Origin: Advenella incenata
Lineage (GTDB): Bacteria; Pseudomonadota; Gammaproteobacteria; Burkholderiales; Burkholderiaceae_B
Assembly (NCBI RefSeq): GCF_004217095.1
Contig: NZ_SHKO01000002.1
Location: forward strand, 496,001-560,000
Length of the DNA stretch: 64,000 nucleotides
Direction of reading: 5' to 3'
Positions 9,513 through 17,926 of this stretch are shown here, piece after piece. Below the pieces are notes generated by a model that saw only the letters and a list, made by a program, of their open reading frames with translations, made no database searches and was not told the DNA's origin. Both the position numbers and the translations under genes were made by a program. How positions within the stretch are numbered: the first letter of the stretch is position 1; each line of letters starts with the position of its first letter.

Positions 9513-9806
9513 CTATTGTGCCGGAATGCCAATGCGGGCGTTCGTCACCGTCTTAAGCCACAATAGGTGTTCGTCGGCAACCACTTTTTTGAGCTTGTTG
9601 TCTTTGACCAGTGGCATGAACCTTGTCACGCTGTCGGGCTTCTCACCCACCATGTTGACTGGTTTGTTTATGTGCGCAAAGGTGTTCCATGTATGGATAA
9701 ATTTGGTCTGGTGGCCATCGGGCAGTTTTCGGCCGGCGTGAGTTCGTGATTGCCAGAGTTTCGCACGCAGTCGTTGCGATAAATTTAAATAGCAGATACC
9801 AGTTTG
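9513..9806 (-). pseudogene. open frame without a start, possible gene remnant
   Basis: On the minus strand a frame stays open from just after a stop at 9807-9809 to TAG at 9513-9515, 97 codons, with coding-like third-position GC. The translation looks like a soluble protein end: KLPDGHQTKFIHTWNTF, then MVGEKPDSVTRFMPLVKD and ending WLKTVTNARIGIPAQ. The only ATG is at 9653, giving 46 residues with no ribosome-binding site. I do not recognise the family. The likeliest reading is the C-terminal remnant of a decayed gene; a short gene with an unusual start is the alternative. Confidence 0.35.
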
Positions 9807-9857
9807 TTACTATGTGTTTGATTGTCTGCATCCGATTTTCCAGGTATTAAGGTAAAA

Positions 9858-10787
9858 ATGAATACGAATGATGTCGCACAACAGTCTTTATGGCAGGCCT
9901 GGATACTCCAGGCCCGTAATAATCCGCGAGTCACGACAGGTCTGCTGCTCGCGGGAGCATGCCTGTTGATATTGCTGCTGGCCGGCACCTATCGGGCCCT
10001 GACTTCGGTTGACGATACCGCCTTTGAATATGCGCTAGTCGGCGGTTTTGCCGGATTCGGTGCCACCGCGCTGGGTGCGCTGGCTGCATTCGGTTTGCGC
10101 AGCATCCCGGTGCGTACCCAGGATACGATGCTGGGGTTCGCCGCAGGCATGATGCTGGCGGCCAGTTCATTTTCCCTGTTGTTGCCTGGATTGGAGGCGG
10201 CCCAGGAAATCACGGGCAGTGCGCTGCTGGGTTCTGCTGTGGTGGTGCTGGGGCTGGCGTTTGGCGTGTTGCTGATGCTGGGGCTGGATTATTTCACGCC
10301 GCATATGCACCAGGAGCTGGGCACCCAGGGACCCGAGTACAAACGTCTTAACGGCGTTTGGCTCTTCGTGCTGGCCATTGTTTTGCACAATTTACCCGAG
10401 GGCATGGCCATCGGGGTCAGTTTTTCCAAATCCGATATGACGGTTGGGTTGCCGCTGACAACGGCGATTGCCATTCAGGACATTCCGGAAGGCCTGGCCG
10501 TGGCACTTGCCCTGCGGGCTATCGGGATGCCGGTAGGGCGGGCAGTGTTGCTTGCCGCCGCGTCCGGCGTGATGGAACCGCTCGGTGCCATTGTGGGGGT
10601 GGGGATGTCCAGCGGTATGGCTGTGGCCTATCCAATGAGTCTTGGGCTGGCAGCCGGTGCAATGATATTTGTGGTATCCCATGAGGTCATACCGGAAACG
10701 CATCGCAATGGCCACCAGACTTTTGCCACCATCGGGCTGATGGCGGGGTTTGCCGTCATGATGTTTTTGGATACCGCGTTGGGCTGA
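9858..10787 (+). CDS. ZIP-family divalent metal transporter
   Basis: This inner-membrane importer or exchanger for zinc and similar cations has 309 residues and about eight membrane helices. The ZIP metal-site motifs are in the second half: HNLPEGMAIGVSFS on helix IV and DIPEGLAVALALR on helix V, with the His/Asn/Glu and Asp/Glu ligands. This is the GufA/ZupT-like branch with two extra N-terminal helices. The loop between helices III and IV is short and not His-rich. The ATG at 9858 follows TTAAGGTAAAA; the frame is open to 9822 but without an equivalent site. No Zur-like palindrome is visible in front of it. Confidence 0.88.
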   Translation: MNTNDVAQQSLWQAWILQARNNPRVTTGLLLAGACLLILLLAGTYRALTSVDDTAFEYALVGGFAGFGATALGALAAFGLRSIPVRTQDTMLGFAAGMMLAASSFSLLLPGLEAAQEITGSALLGSAVVVLGLAFGVLLMLGLDYFTPHMHQELGTQGPEYKRLNGVWLFVLAIVLHNLPEGMAIGVSFSKSDMTVGLPLTTAIAIQDIPEGLAVALALRAIGMPVGRAVLLAAASGVMEPLGAIVGVGMSSGMAVAYPMSLGLAAGAMIFVVSHEVIPETHRNGHQTFATIGLMAGFAVMMFLDTALG

Positions 10788-10816
10788 TCAGCTGTGCCGG
10801 TACCCATTGATCACAA

Positions 10817-11200
10817 CTACGGTTTGATGACGTGCCAGACGTCCTTGACGCCATCGCCGGTCATGTCGCCCGGTTTGCTGTCTTTCTTGAACAGGTATAG
10901 CGGCTGTCCCTTGTATGCCCATTGTGACTGGTCGCCATCACGTTTGACTACATCGTAATCGCCGGATTTTTTATCTTCCGCTGTGGCCATCAATGGAGGC
11001 CAGTTCTCTGCGCATTGTCCCGAGCATGCACTTTTCCCCGGGGTTTCTTTGTCCTTGTCAAAGGTGTACAACGTCATGCCTTTGCTGTCGACCAGTACGC
11101 CATTTTCAGTTTTGACCGGTGGTTCGCCCGCCTGGGCTGCGCTGCCGACAAAACCCGCACCGGCCAGGGCCAATATGCAGGACAGTAGTGCTTTGTTCAT
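10817..11200 (-). CDS. secreted repeat protein of the COG4315 type
   Basis: The 127-residue product has a signal peptide (ALLSCILALAGAGFVGSAAQA). Two copies of a short repeat are seen: GMTLYTFDKDKETPGKSAC with CSGQCAENWPPL, and QPLYLFKKDSKPGDMTGDG. These YxFxxD repeats define a family of small secreted or lipoprotein-like proteins of unknown function, some of which sit in membrane redox operons. Two Cys (CSGQC) could form a disulphide. The start at 11200 has an AAGGAGA site. It is convergent with the ZIP gene, and no partner gene is evident. Confidence 0.85.
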   Translation of the reverse strand: MNKALLSCILALAGAGFVGSAAQAGEPPVKTENGVLVDSKGMTLYTFDKDKETPGKSACSGQCAENWPPLMATAEDKKSGDYDVVKRDGDQSQWAYKGQPLYLFKKDSKPGDMTGDGVKDVWHVIKP

Positions 11201-11491
11201 GAGAGTCTCCTTGAAGATGATCGCCGCCGCCGGCGATACATAGCAAAGGATACGCCTTATCGGATTAATTGCATATGGCATGGTAAGGGCATGGCGGATT
11301 TTTTTTGCCGCCAGCAGCTCGCACTGTGACAAGTGTATGCCTTTATCTCAATTGCTATTTTTATAGATAAATGATTGTCTTTGCGGCCATGGCGATCTGC
11401 TCTGGATTTGGTCACAGTAAGGCAACGGTAAAGGCGTAGTATAGTAGGGCCTTATTTCCTTTTGCATATCGTTTTTCCGGAGAACCTGCCG

Positions 11492-12118
11492 ATGACCTTC
11501 AATGATCCCCACCACATTGGCACCATAGAACAATTGACCACTTTGTTTGGTACGCCTGGCGAGGCGTCACTGAAAAAGGAGGTGGACCATATCCATCCAT
11601 TATACCGGCCACTGATCGAGGCATCTCCATTTGCTATTCTGGCCACCAGTGGCCCCGACGGGCTGGATGCGTCTCCGCGTGGTGATCCTGCCGGGTTTAT
11701 CCACATTGAAGACGAACACACGCTGTTGCTGCCTGAACGGCGGGGTAACAATCGCATCGACAGCTTGCGCAATTTGCTCGCTGATCCCCGTTTGGCCGTC
11801 CTGTTCCTGGTTCCCGGCATGGGAGAAATGCTGCGCGTCAACGGTACCGCGCACATCAGCGTCGCGCCGCCATTGCTGCAACGCCTGGCCATGCACGACA
11901 AGCCGCCGCAATGCGTGATTGTCATGAAAGTGGAGCGGGTCTTTTTTCAGTGTGCCCGCGCCATTCAGCGCTCCGGTTTGTGGAATCCGGCGCCTGCACG
12001 TGACCAATTGAATGTGCCAACAGCGGGCACGATTCTGGCGGGCCTGACCCACGCGCAGATTGACGGTGAAAAATATGATCGTGAGCTGCCGCAACGCCAG
12101 CGCGATACGCTGTATTGA
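11492..12118 (+). CDS. pyridoxamine 5'-phosphate oxidase-family flavoprotein
   Basis: The 208-residue product has the FMN-binding split barrel of the PNPOx-like superfamily. The segment ASPFAILATSGPDGLDASPRGDPAGF, residues about 45-70, is the typical strand-turn-strand with the PRGD flavin contact. LLPERRGNNRIDSLRNLLADPR follows, and RCA-type residues near VFFQCARAI belong to the MSMEG_1061-like subgroup. The real substrate is unknown; it is probably not a vitamin B6 oxidase. The ATG at 11492 follows CCGGAGAA. The gene stands alone. Confidence 0.8.
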   Translation: MTFNDPHHIGTIEQLTTLFGTPGEASLKKEVDHIHPLYRPLIEASPFAILATSGPDGLDASPRGDPAGFIHIEDEHTLLLPERRGNNRIDSLRNLLADPRLAVLFLVPGMGEMLRVNGTAHISVAPPLLQRLAMHDKPPQCVIVMKVERVFFQCARAIQRSGLWNPAPARDQLNVPTAGTILAGLTHAQIDGEKYDRELPQRQRDTLY

Positions 12119-12326
12119 ATGCGCCAGGGTGGCAGTTCAAATTTTGAAAAGCGTTTGCCAATACTGATGTTCCTGCATTGACCGGGCCTGGTCCGTCTTT
12201 GCGCGGGCATTCCACCGGCGGTCAAGATAAGCCGACAGCTAAAACCAGCAACCCTTTCGTGTGACAAACAGAGCCACCGCTGGACTGGCAGTTCCGTTTG
12301 GATAAGGGTAACTACTATTATATTTC

Positions 12327-12348
12327 AATCATCATACGTATTATGATT
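12327..12348. promoter_or_regulatory. near-perfect 22-base palindrome, candidate operator of the FadR-like gene
   Basis: The core ATACGTAT (12334-12341) is self-complementary and is extended by AATCAT on the left and ATGATT on the right, with one mismatched pair. It ends seven bases before the chosen ATG at 12355. A GntR-family regulator next to such a site usually represses itself and its operon. Confidence 0.6.
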
Positions 12349-12354
12349 GTGATC

Positions 12355-13092
12355 ATGATACCTCGACAAACAATACATGATGACGTTCTAAACCGCCTGG
12401 GCGCAGATATCTGCACCGGGGTATATCCCGCCGGGACAGTGCTGCCGCCGGAGCCGGACCTGTGCGATCTGCTGGGCGTAAGCCGCATTGTCGTGCGGGA
12501 AGCGGTCAAGTCGCTCAGCGCGCGCGGCCTGGTTACGGTGCGTCGCCGTACTGGCACACTGGTGCAATCATCGGAAAACTGGCAGCTTTTTGATCCCAAG
12601 GTTGTCGTCTGGCGCGCCAGCACGGGCATGATCGATGAAAAGTATATTGCCGATCTCATGGAGCTGCGGCGCGTGATTGAACCGGCCGCCGTTCGGTACG
12701 CGGCACAACGGGCCAGCGCCGAAGATCTTGCGCTGATGCGCCATCATTTGGATGCCATGGCAAATGCAATTAATGGCAAGGGCGAGTATGTGCCGGCAGA
12801 TCTGGCTTTCCATGGCGCCATTCTGGATGCTTGCCATAACCAGTTCCTGCGTCAAATGCAGCAGGCAATCAATGTGATTCTTGAAGTCAGCTTTGATTTA
12901 TGCATACAGGTGCCGGACGGACCGGCGCGTTCCCAACCTTTGCACGAGGCACTGCTTAGCGCTATTGCTGCACGCGACCCTGTGCAGGCGGAACAGGCCG
13001 TGCTGGAAATTATCGAGCGTGCGGAAAACGATTTGCATGCCAGTGTAAATAAATCAATGGTGATCAATTCTCATGAAAATAACCAAAATTGA
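12355..13092 (+). CDS. FadR-type GntR transcriptional regulator
   Basis: The 245-residue product has an N-terminal winged helix (DDVLNRLGADICTGVYPAG, then LLGVSRIVVREAVKSLSARGLV) and a C-terminal all-helical FCD ligand domain. In that domain the Asp and His residues of DLAFHGAILDACHNQFL fit the metal/ligand site. It would sense a sugar acid or its breakdown product and repress the operon beginning here. The start is uncertain: ATGs at 12298, 12343 and 12355 are in frame and none has a strong ribosome site. I prefer 12355 because the palindrome would otherwise be inside the gene. The last 20 bases overlap the next gene. Confidence 0.85.
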   Translation: MIPRQTIHDDVLNRLGADICTGVYPAGTVLPPEPDLCDLLGVSRIVVREAVKSLSARGLVTVRRRTGTLVQSSENWQLFDPKVVVWRASTGMIDEKYIADLMELRRVIEPAAVRYAAQRASAEDLALMRHHLDAMANAINGKGEYVPADLAFHGAILDACHNQFLRQMQQAINVILEVSFDLCIQVPDGPARSQPLHEALLSAIAARDPVQAEQAVLEIIERAENDLHASVNKSMVINSHENNQN

Positions 13093-14284
13093 AACGCTGC
13101 GTACCCAGGAATTTTTCAACGTCATTTGGGTGCGCATTCATACCGACAGCGGCGTGGTGGGGCTGGGCGAAACCTTCTATGGTGCCGGGGCCGTGGAGGC
13201 GCATATACATGAGACCCTGGCCATCCGTTTGCTGGGCCAAAACCCATTGCACATTGAAGCCTTGCATAAGGAAATGCTGAACCTGCCCATGGCGCAATCG
13301 TCTACCGGGGCGGAATACCGAGCGGCGTCGGCCATTGATATAGCGCTTTGGGATCTGTTTGGCAAAGTCTGTAACCAGCCTGTGCATCAAATGCTCGGCG
13401 GGCTATGCCACGACAAAATCAGGGTGTACAACACGTGTGCCGGCTACAACTATGTGAGATCGAAAAATATCAAACCGGTGTCCAACTGGCAGATCAACAA
13501 AGGGCAGGAAGGTCCTTATGAAGATCTGGATGGTTTCATGAACCGTGCCGATGAACTGGCGCTGGACCTGCTTGAGCAGGGCATCACCGCCATGAAAATC
13601 TGGCCGTTCGATCCGCCGGCCATTGAGAACAAGGGTTTGTTCATTGATGCCCGGCAGATGAAAAAATCGCTGGAGCCGTTTGAAAAAATTCGCAAGGCGG
13701 TCGGCGACAAAATGGACATTATGGTGGAGTTTCATTCCTTGTGGAATTTGCCCGCCGCCAAGGAAATCGCACGCGCCATAGAGCCGTATGCGCCACGTTG
13801 GTATGAAGATCCCATTCGCATGAATTCACCACAGGCATTGGCCGAATACGCAAGGTCTACGCCAGTCTGGGTGTGCGCGAGCGAAACCCTGGGCTCCCGT
13901 TACCCATACAAGGATATGCTGGAGCGCGATGCCGTGCATGTGGTGATGGTTGACCTGTGCTGGAGTGGTGGATTGACTGAGGGCCGCAAAATAGCTGCGC
14001 TTGCCGAGACCTGGCATAGGCCTTTTGCTCCGCACGATTGCATCGGGCCAGTGGGCTTTGCGGCCGCGGTGCATTGTTCGTTCAGTCAGCCCAACACGCT
14101 GATCCAGGAGTCGGTACGCGCCTTTTACAAGGGTTGGTACAACGAACTGGTGACCGCCGTACCGCGCATTGAAAACGGCTATGTTTTTCCGATGGAGGGA
14201 CCTGGCCTGGGCGTGGAGTTACGCGACGAAGTATTCGAGCGGGAAGACTTGACGATTCGCGTCAGCACCCCGGAATCACTATAA
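13073..14284 (+). CDS. enolase-superfamily sugar-acid dehydratase (mandelate racemase/MLE family)
   Basis: This 403-residue cytoplasmic enzyme has the two-domain enolase fold and would dehydrate an aldonate-type sugar acid by metal-assisted proton abstraction. The N-terminal lid shows GLGETFYGAGAVEAHIHE. The barrel has three likely Mg ligands, in MVEFHS, WYEDP and CASETLGSR, and an APHDCIGPVGFAA segment near the end. Galactonate, mannonate or a related acid are possible substrates; sequence alone does not decide. It overlaps the regulator upstream and is followed by a gluconate 5-dehydrogenase-like SDR, so a sugar-acid pathway is likely. Confidence 0.82.
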   Translation: MKITKIETLRTQEFFNVIWVRIHTDSGVVGLGETFYGAGAVEAHIHETLAIRLLGQNPLHIEALHKEMLNLPMAQSSTGAEYRAASAIDIALWDLFGKVCNQPVHQMLGGLCHDKIRVYNTCAGYNYVRSKNIKPVSNWQINKGQEGPYEDLDGFMNRADELALDLLEQGITAMKIWPFDPPAIENKGLFIDARQMKKSLEPFEKIRKAVGDKMDIMVEFHSLWNLPAAKEIARAIEPYAPRWYEDPIRMNSPQALAEYARSTPVWVCASETLGSRYPYKDMLERDAVHVVMVDLCWSGGLTEGRKIAALAETWHRPFAPHDCIGPVGFAAAVHCSFSQPNTLIQESVRAFYKGWYNELVTAVPRIENGYVFPMEGPGLGVELRDEVFEREDLTIRVSTPESL

Positions 14285-14303
14285 GGATAGAGAAGAAGAA
14301 ATC

Positions 14304-15071
14304 ATGTCTGAATTATTCAATTTAAACGGAAAGACAGCGCTTGTCACCGGCTCTTCGCGCGGGCTGGGATTTGCCTTTGTCCAGGCCTTAGCTGAACATG
14401 GGGCCGATGTCATCCTTAATGGCACCCGCGTAGATCGCCTTGAACAGGCGGCGCAGCTGATCACCGACCGGGGCTTCCGCGCCGACACACTGGCCTTCGA
14501 TGTGGCCGATGAACATGCGGTGGTCGCCGCATTTGAGTCGCTGGATCGTCAGAACAGGCAAGTAGATATCCTCATTAATAATGCCGGCATTCAGCTCAGG
14601 AAGCCGTTGACCGAGCTGGCGGTGGCCGAATGGCATCGTGTGCTCGACACCAATCTGACCAGTGCCTTTCTGGTGGGGCGTGAAGCGGCAAAACGCATGA
14701 TTGCCCGTGGCAATGGCGGCAAAATCATCAATATTGGTTCGCTGACCAGTGAGTGCGCCCGTGCGACGGTCGCGCCCTACACCGTTTCCAAGGGTGGCAT
14801 CAAAATGCTGACGCGCGCGATGACGGCCGAATGGGCCGCGCACAAGATTCAGATCAATGCCATCGGCCCTGGATATATGGCAACCGATATGAACGAAGCG
14901 CTGTTGAACAATCCGCAATTTGATGGCTGGGTGAAGAGCCGAACGCCGGCCGGTCGTTGGGGATTACCGGAAGAGCTGGCTGGCGCTGCGATTTTTCTGG
15001 CCTCACGCGCTTCCGACTACGTGAACGGTCAGATCATTTACGTGGACGGCGGCATGCTGGCCGTCCTGTAA
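14304..15071 (+). CDS. short-chain dehydrogenase, gluconate 5-dehydrogenase-like
   Basis: The 255-residue product is a classical SDR: NAD(P)-binding TGSSRGLGFAFVQALAEHGA, NNAG in ILINNAGIQLRKPLTEL, catalytic Ser in NIGSLTSE and YTVSKGG with Tyr/Lys, and the C-terminal VDGG. The pattern is close to 5-keto-gluconate reductase (IdnO/Gno). It would interconvert a hydroxyl and a keto group on a sugar acid. It lies 19 bases after the dehydratase gene with an AGAAGAAGAAA leader, so the two are co-transcribed. Confidence 0.88.
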   Translation: MSELFNLNGKTALVTGSSRGLGFAFVQALAEHGADVILNGTRVDRLEQAAQLITDRGFRADTLAFDVADEHAVVAAFESLDRQNRQVDILINNAGIQLRKPLTELAVAEWHRVLDTNLTSAFLVGREAAKRMIARGNGGKIINIGSLTSECARATVAPYTVSKGGIKMLTRAMTAEWAAHKIQINAIGPGYMATDMNEALLNNPQFDGWVKSRTPAGRWGLPEELAGAAIFLASRASDYVNGQIIYVDGGMLAVL

Positions 15072-15191
15072 GGGTTTTGTTATCTCAGTCCAATGGAAGT
15101 ATCAACTTGGGTTGGTGAGTTCAATGGCGGGCCAGGTCACAGGAGAAAACGGGTTTTGGCGCGTCGCATCCCGAACACGAAGGAGACAATA

Positions 15192-16151
15192 ATGAAATGG
15201 ACAAATGCAATAACGCTGGTGATTCTCGCTGTGGCCGGCATGACGGGCGGGCAGGCGCAGGCCGACTATCCAGATCATCCGGTGGAACTGATCGTGCCGT
15301 CGTCACCGGGAGGCGGTACCGATTTGATGGCGAGGGTGATCGCCGAGGTGTCAGCCAAATATATGAAACAGCCGTTTGTCGTCAGCAACAAGCCCGGTGC
15401 CGGCGGCGGTATCGGCATGGGAGAGGTCCGGCGTGCAAAGCCGGATGGGTACAAGGTTGCCGTGCTTATTTCAGAGTTGGCGATTTTGCCTCATTTGAAG
15501 ATGATCCCTTTTACAGAACAGGATTTTGTGCCGATTGCGCGCCTTAACGGGGATCCGGGCACGATTGTTGTGAAATCGGATGCCCCGTGGAAAAATGTTC
15601 AGGACCTGATTGGAGCTGCCAGGCAGAATCCTGGTGGTGTCTCCCTGGGCAATGCCGGGGTCGGAACAATCTGGCATCTGGCGGCCGCAGCGATCGAACG
15701 TGACCAGCATGTTATCTTCAATAATATTTCTTTCCAGGGGGCTGCTCCCAGCGTGACCGCATTGCTTGGTGGGCATGTTCAGGCCATTGTCGTCAGCCCG
15801 GTGGAAGTCAATTCCTATATACGATCGGGCCAACTGAGAATGCTGGGGGTCATGACAGACGCGCGCCTTGCCGGAGAATACGCGAAAGTGCCGACATTGA
15901 AGGAAGGCGGGATCAATGTGACTGTAGGCACATGGCGCGGTTTGGGGGTGCCCAAGAATACGCCTGAAAATGTTGTGGCGCGATTGCGCGATGTCAGCAG
16001 GAAAATTGTCGAAGATCCTAAATTCAAAGAAGGGATGGCACACGCCAATCTGGCCGTCTCATATCAGGAAGGTCCCGCGTTCGCTAAATTCATGGCACAG
16101 CAGTCCGATTATTTCAAGGGACTTATTGCGACGGTGGACATGAAAAAATAG
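15192..16151 (+). CDS. Bug/TctC-family periplasmic solute-binding protein
   Basis: The 319-residue product has a signal peptide ending AGMTGGQAQA and the Bug fold: DYPDHPVELIVPSSPGGGTDLMARVIAE, KPGAGGGIGMGEVRRAKPDGY and LGNAGVGTIWH. Such proteins bind carboxylates in the periplasm for tripartite tricarboxylate transporters. No TctA/TctB membrane genes are nearby, which is common in Alcaligenaceae. As the last gene of the sugar-acid operon it probably binds the acid used by the dehydratase. The ATG at 15192 follows AAGGAGACAATA. Confidence 0.9.
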   Translation: MKWTNAITLVILAVAGMTGGQAQADYPDHPVELIVPSSPGGGTDLMARVIAEVSAKYMKQPFVVSNKPGAGGGIGMGEVRRAKPDGYKVAVLISELAILPHLKMIPFTEQDFVPIARLNGDPGTIVVKSDAPWKNVQDLIGAARQNPGGVSLGNAGVGTIWHLAAAAIERDQHVIFNNISFQGAAPSVTALLGGHVQAIVVSPVEVNSYIRSGQLRMLGVMTDARLAGEYAKVPTLKEGGINVTVGTWRGLGVPKNTPENVVARLRDVSRKIVEDPKFKEGMAHANLAVSYQEGPAFAKFMAQQSDYFKGLIATVDMKK

Positions 16152-16369
16152 CCGGCACACTTTATGCAGATATTGATATATCTGCAAGCGTACCTAGGCG
16201 GGCGCGTTGGATCATACGCCCGTGCTGCCATTGGTTCAGGTTTTTCTTTGAAACGGGCCACAAGCGATGCGCCATCCAAAACCAGGCCTGCCAGCCCCGT
16301 TCGCCAACCGATCATGGCAGCGGGGCGCCCGGCCAACATCTGATTACAACTTCCTGACGGTTCTTGATG

Positions 16370-16397
16370 TTCAATCGGTGTCTGATACCAATATAAT
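16370..16397 (+). promoter_or_regulatory. sigma-70 promoter candidate before the lipoprotein pair
   Basis: A perfect -10 TATAAT lies at 16392-16397 with TTCAAT at 16370-16375 and a 16-base spacer. A short inverted repeat, TGCACTT (16397-16403) and AAGTGCA (16421-16427), covers the expected transcription start up to the ATG. Confidence 0.5.
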
Positions 16398-16426
16398 GCA
16401 CTTTATCAACAAATCAACATAAGTGC

Positions 16427-17035
16427 ATGATTTTGCGCAGATTAAATATTTTATACATGTTTTCGTTTTGTGCACCCCGCCGTGTCGGGCCACATCCTGG
16501 TCGCGCGGGTTTCCTGCGTCGCCACTGTATCGCGCTCAAGCTGCTGGGTATGTCATGTGTGATGGGGCTGGCGGGCTGCCAGTCGCTGGTGCTGGAGGGC
16601 TCTTCGGCTGGTGCCGGGATTGCCGGCGCCGCGCTTGCCCAAAAAGTCACAGACAACGCGGCGGTTACCACCGGTATCGGCGTGGGCGTTCAGGCGGCCA
16701 CCCGCTCTGCCGTGCAATACGTGCAGCGAGAAATGCATGGCTATACCCAGGAAGTGATCGCCACTGCGGCCGGCAAGCTCAAAGAAGGTGAGGTGGCCAA
16801 CTGGAAGTCGATTCATTCCATCCCCATGGAACCCAATGAGCAGGGCCGGGTGACGGTCAGTCGTGCCATCAGCCAGGGTCTGCTCGAATGCAAGGAAATT
16901 GTTTATTCGGTCGACAGTGAAGAAAATTCTATGCCCCGCAACGAATTTTATGTCGCATCGATCTGCAAGGATGGGCCACGCTGGGCGTGGGCCACGGCAG
17001 AGCCTGCAGTCAGCCGCTGGGGAGCTTTGCAGTAA
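16427..17035 (+). CDS. putative lipoprotein, paralogue of the next gene
   Basis: I do not recognise the family. The 202-residue product has a lipobox LAGC after a hydrophobic stretch (LLGMSCVMGLAGC) with an unusually long, basic N-terminal extension, so the true start may be later; ATG 16427 and ATG 16457 are both possible. The mature part has a Gly/Ala-rich segment (SSAGAGIAGAALAQ) and ends CKDGPRWAWATAEPAVSRWGALQ-like, as quoted in part. The following gene ends in the same pattern (WVWAQAEPSVKRWGSLH). The stop codon overlaps the next ATG by one base. A periplasmic-facing lipoprotein of unknown role is the best description. Confidence 0.7.
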   Translation: MILRRLNILYMFSFCAPRRVGPHPGRAGFLRRHCIALKLLGMSCVMGLAGCQSLVLEGSSAGAGIAGAALAQKVTDNAAVTTGIGVGVQAATRSAVQYVQREMHGYTQEVIATAAGKLKEGEVANWKSIHSIPMEPNEQGRVTVSRAISQGLLECKEIVYSVDSEENSMPRNEFYVASICKDGPRWAWATAEPAVSRWGALQ

Positions 17036-17541
17036 TGCGGTTACGTGCCAATCTTGCAATAATCACACTTGGCGTTTGTGCCGCTGCCAGTCTGGCCGGT
17101 TGTTCGGTGATTGCAACGCTGCCGGGCCTTACTGCCGGTGCGGCGACATCATCGGTAACGGGCAATCCTGCGCTGGGCCTGACTGTAGCGATTGCCACCA
17201 ACGCCGCAGTGGATGCCGGCGTCAAATATGTAATGAAGCGGTTCAGTGCAGCAGAGCAGCAGGAAATTGCAAATGCAATTGCGCAGAGCGTACCTGGAGA
17301 AGAGCGACGCTGGCAGGTGGAACAACCTGTGCCATACGGAAACAACAAGGGTCGCACAATCGTGGTGAGCGAATCAGTCAATGCGCTGACAACCTGCAAA
17401 AAAGCCCTGTTCTCGGTAGAGGACACGATAGATGGCAAGCCAGCCGAGCACTGGTACACGCTGGATGTCTGCAAAAGCGGACAGTATTGGGTATGGGCGC
17501 AGGCAGAACCATCGGTCAAGCGCTGGGGATCGTTGCATTGA
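17035..17541 (+). CDS. putative lipoprotein, paralogue of the previous gene
   Basis: The 168-residue product begins with a clear lipoprotein signal (ITLGVCAAASLAGC). The mature part has a small-residue stretch, then KYVMKRFSAAEQQEIANAIA, then a domain with two Cys (TTCKKALFSVED and LDVCKSGQYWVWAQAEP). The same spacing of C...C...W.WA.AEP.V.RWG.L occurs in the previous gene, which shows a tandem duplication. The function is unknown. The genes are translationally linked (TAATG). Confidence 0.75.
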   Translation: MRLRANLAIITLGVCAAASLAGCSVIATLPGLTAGAATSSVTGNPALGLTVAIATNAAVDAGVKYVMKRFSAAEQQEIANAIAQSVPGEERRWQVEQPVPYGNNKGRTIVVSESVNALTTCKKALFSVEDTIDGKPAEHWYTLDVCKSGQYWVWAQAEPSVKRWGSLH

Positions 17542-17926
17542 TAGGCCATGCGTCCAGGTCATGCACCCAGGTCATGCAATAACCGGACCTGATTTATCCG
17601 GTACGCATTGCGACCTGTGCCTGCATGCGTGAAGGCAACAACGTCAATCTTAAATAGCAGCCTGTGCCGGGCAAACCTGCTATTTAGCCAACCGCCGGCC
17701 AGCGTGCGCTGCAATAGCGCACCGGGCGAATATCCGCTGCTTTTCCTCTTTTTCCTGCAATCTGTGCGTTCCTGTATCAGCCAGGCAATTCGATGTATAT
17801 TGTTATAGTCATGTCTGCCAGGGTCGTTTAGAACCACAGCAAAATCACAGTATAAAAAATGCCCCGCGCGCCAATCACGATGCGGTAAAGTACAGAGAAC
17901 GGAACATGTTCATTGAGGAGGTTCAC
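17542..17926. other. 385-base intergenic region with small repeats
   Basis: No gene is seen. A 12-base unit CCAGGTCATGCA occurs twice in tandem (17554-17565 and 17567-17578). A perfect 10-base inverted repeat, TAAATAGCAG (17651-17660) and CTGCTATTTA (17677-17686), could form a stem-loop, though without a T run. ACCGGA/TCCGGT near 17581-17601 can also pair. The promoter of the sulfur-carrier cluster should lie in the last 150 bases, but I cannot fix it. Confidence 0.5.

Noticed and set aside
16109-16339. 76-residue minus-strand ORF after the Bug gene
   Set aside because: No ribosome site or homology that I can see; it overlaps the Bug gene end.
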